64,000 bases of DNA from Chamaea fasciata (Eukaryota > Chordata > Aves > Passeriformes > Sylviidae): positions 26,649,021 to 26,713,020 of the forward strand of contig JARCOQ010000008.1 in assembly GCA_029207755.1 (NCBI GenBank), in the 5' to 3' direction. A model generated the notes under the pieces. The model searched no databases and had not been told where the DNA came from. It saw only the letters and a program-made list of their open reading frames with translations. This document shows positions 61,115-64,000 of this stretch, piece by piece. Both the position numbers and the translations under genes were made by a program. The stretch's first letter is position 1; each line of letters starts with the position of its first letter.

Positions 61115-63748
61115 AAACTACACTTTTTGAACAGAAAATGATACTTCTGCAGGAAAGAACCCAAGCTTTTCTGACCACTGTTTGATCAGCTCTAGGATGA
61201 TGACAAATCCTTCAGATTATGGTTATAGTCTGATGGAGTCCTACATCATCATTTTTAAGTAGAGCCCATCCAGATATTGCACAAGCAACAGTACTTGCAT
61301 TGCAGAGTTCCCTTGAAGAAGGACACATTTGGGCATCATTTGCACCAAAACTGTTCCACTTCCGGTTGTTGCAGGGCTCAGTCGCCTGCTCTTACTGTTC
61401 TGGCTTGTGTCTGCTCTGTCTCTGCTGTTGAATCCTTTGGATCCATTCTTCCCGACAGGACACTGCTCCGAGAGCAGGATGCTAATTAGACTTCTCAGAT
61501 GGCCCATCTGAGGAGACAAGAGCAAAGGAGAGTTTACTCCACAGACCTCACAACTGTTCTCAATGACCAGGTTTGGAAACATGTGAAGCAGATTCCCAAG
61601 ATACAAGAATTTAATCTCAATTCAAGCTTGAGCAAATAGGCAGATATGGAGCCAGACAAACATCTGTTTTGCGCTCAGGAGATATGACAAAGTAATCTAT
61701 GGGACACACTGCTTTTATAAGTGATCTTGTATTCGAGTAAGCAGAGGAAAAACTGCATCAAAGATGTACATTTTTAACAGTGAAGTGACAGTGCAAAGCT
61801 ATATACAAGTTAGGTATACACTGGTTAGGTGTGTTGTTAGTATATGTTTTCACAGATTGCTCTCCAGAGTGATTTGGTTTAGGGGGTTGTTTTTTCTACT
61901 GGCTCTTCTGGAATCCTAATAGGGACTGGGACACTTGAACCTATTCAAATTGATCTCTTGATATTTCTCATTCATTTATGTATTGAGATTATTCCATAAT
62001 GAGAAAATGTTTGGATTTTTCATACAGAATCAAGCTGCTTTGATATGCCATACTTTACTCCAGCCACTATCATCTACATAGAGGGAGTATAGATTGATCT
62101 CTGTCATGGTGATATTTTCCTTATCTTTTTAGCGGCATGAAAACTGGCAAGTAAATCTTCTATAGAAGCTCCCAGCACAAAACTGAAAATGAAATATTTA
62201 ATCCCCATGGAAACAGCTTATCATGAAGGGAGGATTTCCCCCAAAATCAGATTGTGAGCTTCCAAGAACACATCCTGAAAATGGTGATTTCACATCAAAG
62301 CTGAAAAGACAAGTGGGAGGAGAGAGATTTGCAGGAGGAGGAGGGTGAACCTGACTGCTGGTGTTCACCAGGACTGTGCAGTCTCACCCTCCAACACCTA
62401 ATGCCTTTGGATTTAGTGTACAAGTGAGCACTTCCATAGATTTTAAGCACTGCTGGCAGAAGTGCCATTGTTAGGTATTTAATCTGAAAGTAAAGATGAT
62501 CATCTTTCTTCCTTTCAAATCTAAATCCCTTGTTGGCTTAATTTCTTAAGAGATTTTTTTTTCCCCAGTGCAATTGAGAGTCAGGCTTCTTTTCCATCCT
62601 TACTCCCAAAGAAAAGTTACAAAGGAATGCTTACTTTTATTTGTAGCTTTTTTTCTGATCACTTAAGTGCACGTGATATGTCAGCCCCTTAAATCCCTTT
62701 ATTCTGTGTCTGAGTCTCCACTCTTCCAAGTATTTTCTTTTCAGTCTGCTGTGTCGCTTTCGATTTTCCTCAGAAGTTCTCCTTTTAACTGCAGCATTTT
62801 AAAACTCAGTAACCACATATCATCACACAACCACACCATCTTCTCTTAAGTTTTAGATATTCTACTCTACTTCTAGGAAATGATCAATGCACTTGATTGC
62901 TCATGCCATCTACCAGTGGTGGAAGAAAGGAAAATCTCTCATGAGTGGCCCAGGTCACTTTTAACAATCCATGGTTGAACTAGGTCCTTCTGCTCTTGTG
63001 TCCTGGAATTTATTTTCTTTCTGGAAGTCACTGAATTGTCTTCATATGCTTTTATGTTAATTCCTTAAGTGTCTCAAGTCATGGCACTTGGATTTCTCTT
63101 CTCTGTGGCTTCTCTGCTTTAGAAACAGTGCTCAGGCATTCAAGTTACTTAACTGTTCAAGATCTTTGCACAGCTGAGGGAGAGCCGATGGTTCCCACCT
63201 AGTAGCCCACTTCAGAACATTTTATTCTAATCTTGCTGATTTGGATCTTGGCTGATGTCTGAGTTAAAACTGACATTACTTGACAGCTGGTTTTGAAATG
63301 AACTGGCAGTTTCTATTTTCTAAAGGTATGTGGTTGATATGGAATACTGGAAATTTTGGTGACACATTCTTAACAGAGAAGAAGCCAAGGACGGAATTAG
63401 CATGCAGTCTGAATTACTGCAGCATGATGAAACATCTCTTCAGATCAAATTAACCTCTTGTCAGTGCAAACCACCCCCATGTATTCAAACTGTTTCGATT
63501 ATTCCTTTGGAACCTGGACTGTAGCAGAATTCAAAAGATTGTGTTGTTGGATATAAAGACATGTGCAAGCAACAGCATCCTTTATCCAAATGGACTGTGG
63601 AGTGGCAAGATACTGAGGGTGAGGTGGAAGCTCAACACTGCGATAAACTTTGCAAGTGTCCACCCAACCATATTCAAGCAGAGGCTCTTTGAGCATTAGC
63701 GGTCTTCATCATCCACTGAAAGCCTGAAATGAGCTTTGCTTCTTGCAG
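61115..63748. other. Noncoding stretch, no gene seen
   Basis: The longest frame is 121 codons (61241-61606, minus) with no domain. A donor-like AAAG|GTATGT ends at 63325 after a weak acceptor. Confidence 0.6.
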
Positions 63749-63795
63749 AGAAGCTATGGAAATGTCTGGCCTTCCACAAACACCACCCAGTCCTG
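63749..63795 (+). other. Candidate small exon (47 bp)
   Basis: A good acceptor (GCTTTGCTTCTTGCAG) precedes it and TCCTG|GTGAGTG follows. All three frames are open across its 47 bases; one reads EAMEMSGLPQTPPSP. It is phase-compatible with the 12237-12300 candidate, but because every frame is open this adds little support. No family recognised. Confidence 0.2.
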
Positions 63796-64000
63796 GTGAG
63801 TGAGGGGATGTGGGGGTGAAGGGCTTAGTCCTTCCTCACTCTGTCAACATATCATTAATTTCTTTCTGAATAGAAATAGTTCACTTTTATTAAAACTTGG
63901 CAGCAAATAGAAGTCTAAAGAGCAGCACAATCCCAGCAGAACCCCCATGAGGTCTCCATGTGGGGCATGGATGCTGGGCAAGCAGTGTCTCTTCAGGTTG
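63796..64000. other. Noncoding window end
   Basis: No gene or repeat recognised. Confidence 0.6.

Noticed and set aside
1..64000. CRISPR arrays, bacterial operons, tRNA or rRNA genes, well-known microRNAs, telomeric repeats
   Set aside because: No spaced direct-repeat array, cloverleaf motif, rRNA block, familiar miRNA mature sequence that I could recall, or TTAGGG array was seen on reading both strands.

Overview
The window looks like vertebrate nuclear DNA, most likely avian and perhaps passerine. It is AT-rich with few CpGs, has no convincing long open reading frame, and holds remnants typical of bird genomes. These are a CR1 LINE 3' end with the diagnostic ATTCTATG-like octamer tail, three endogenous-retrovirus LTR copies of types I recognise from birds, and mutated older amniote repeats. 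I see no bacterial genes, operons, CRISPR array, tRNA, rRNA or recognisable conserved protein gene. It reads as an intergenic desert or the inside of a very large intron.

Layout. 1-14 kb: plain noncoding DNA with short microsatellites and one exon-like segment at 12237-12300. 14011-14350: a 340-bp pure pyrimidine pentanucleotide array in two homogeneous blocks. 14.4-24.3 kb: noncoding, with a promoter-like CCAAT/TATA arrangement near 20.65-20.73 kb and a canonical G-quadruplex motif at 21061. 24350-24690: a small CpG island with a possible minus-strand first exon, followed by a perfect 13-bp hairpin at 25015. 29.6 kb: a CpG-dotted, possibly conserved block. 31241-31752: a complete solo LTR (minus strand) with a perfect 5-bp target duplication. 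35.3-36.1 kb: two ancient repeat relics. 37.2 kb: a mixed A-rich array.

44.37-45.68 kb: a second LTR, then a perfect 11-bp hairpin carrying TGATTGAC/GTCAATCA, a TATA box and a second CpG island. 48-50.2 kb: a 60-bp tandem duplication, a minus-strand coding-like segment with an ideal splice acceptor and membrane-like helices (48790-49139), a plus-strand coding-like exon (50009-50120) and long A tracts. 57.06-57.64 kb: an antisense copy of the 44-kb LTR family, split by a CR1 fragment. The rest is unremarkable apart from a CA repeat and a small exon-like segment at 63749-63795.

No gene model can be assembled with confidence. I found five exact AGGTAAGT donor strings on the two strands; about four AGGTRAGT strings are expected by chance in this much sequence, so every exon call here is tentative. 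The secure content is the repeats, the two CpG islands and the structural motifs.
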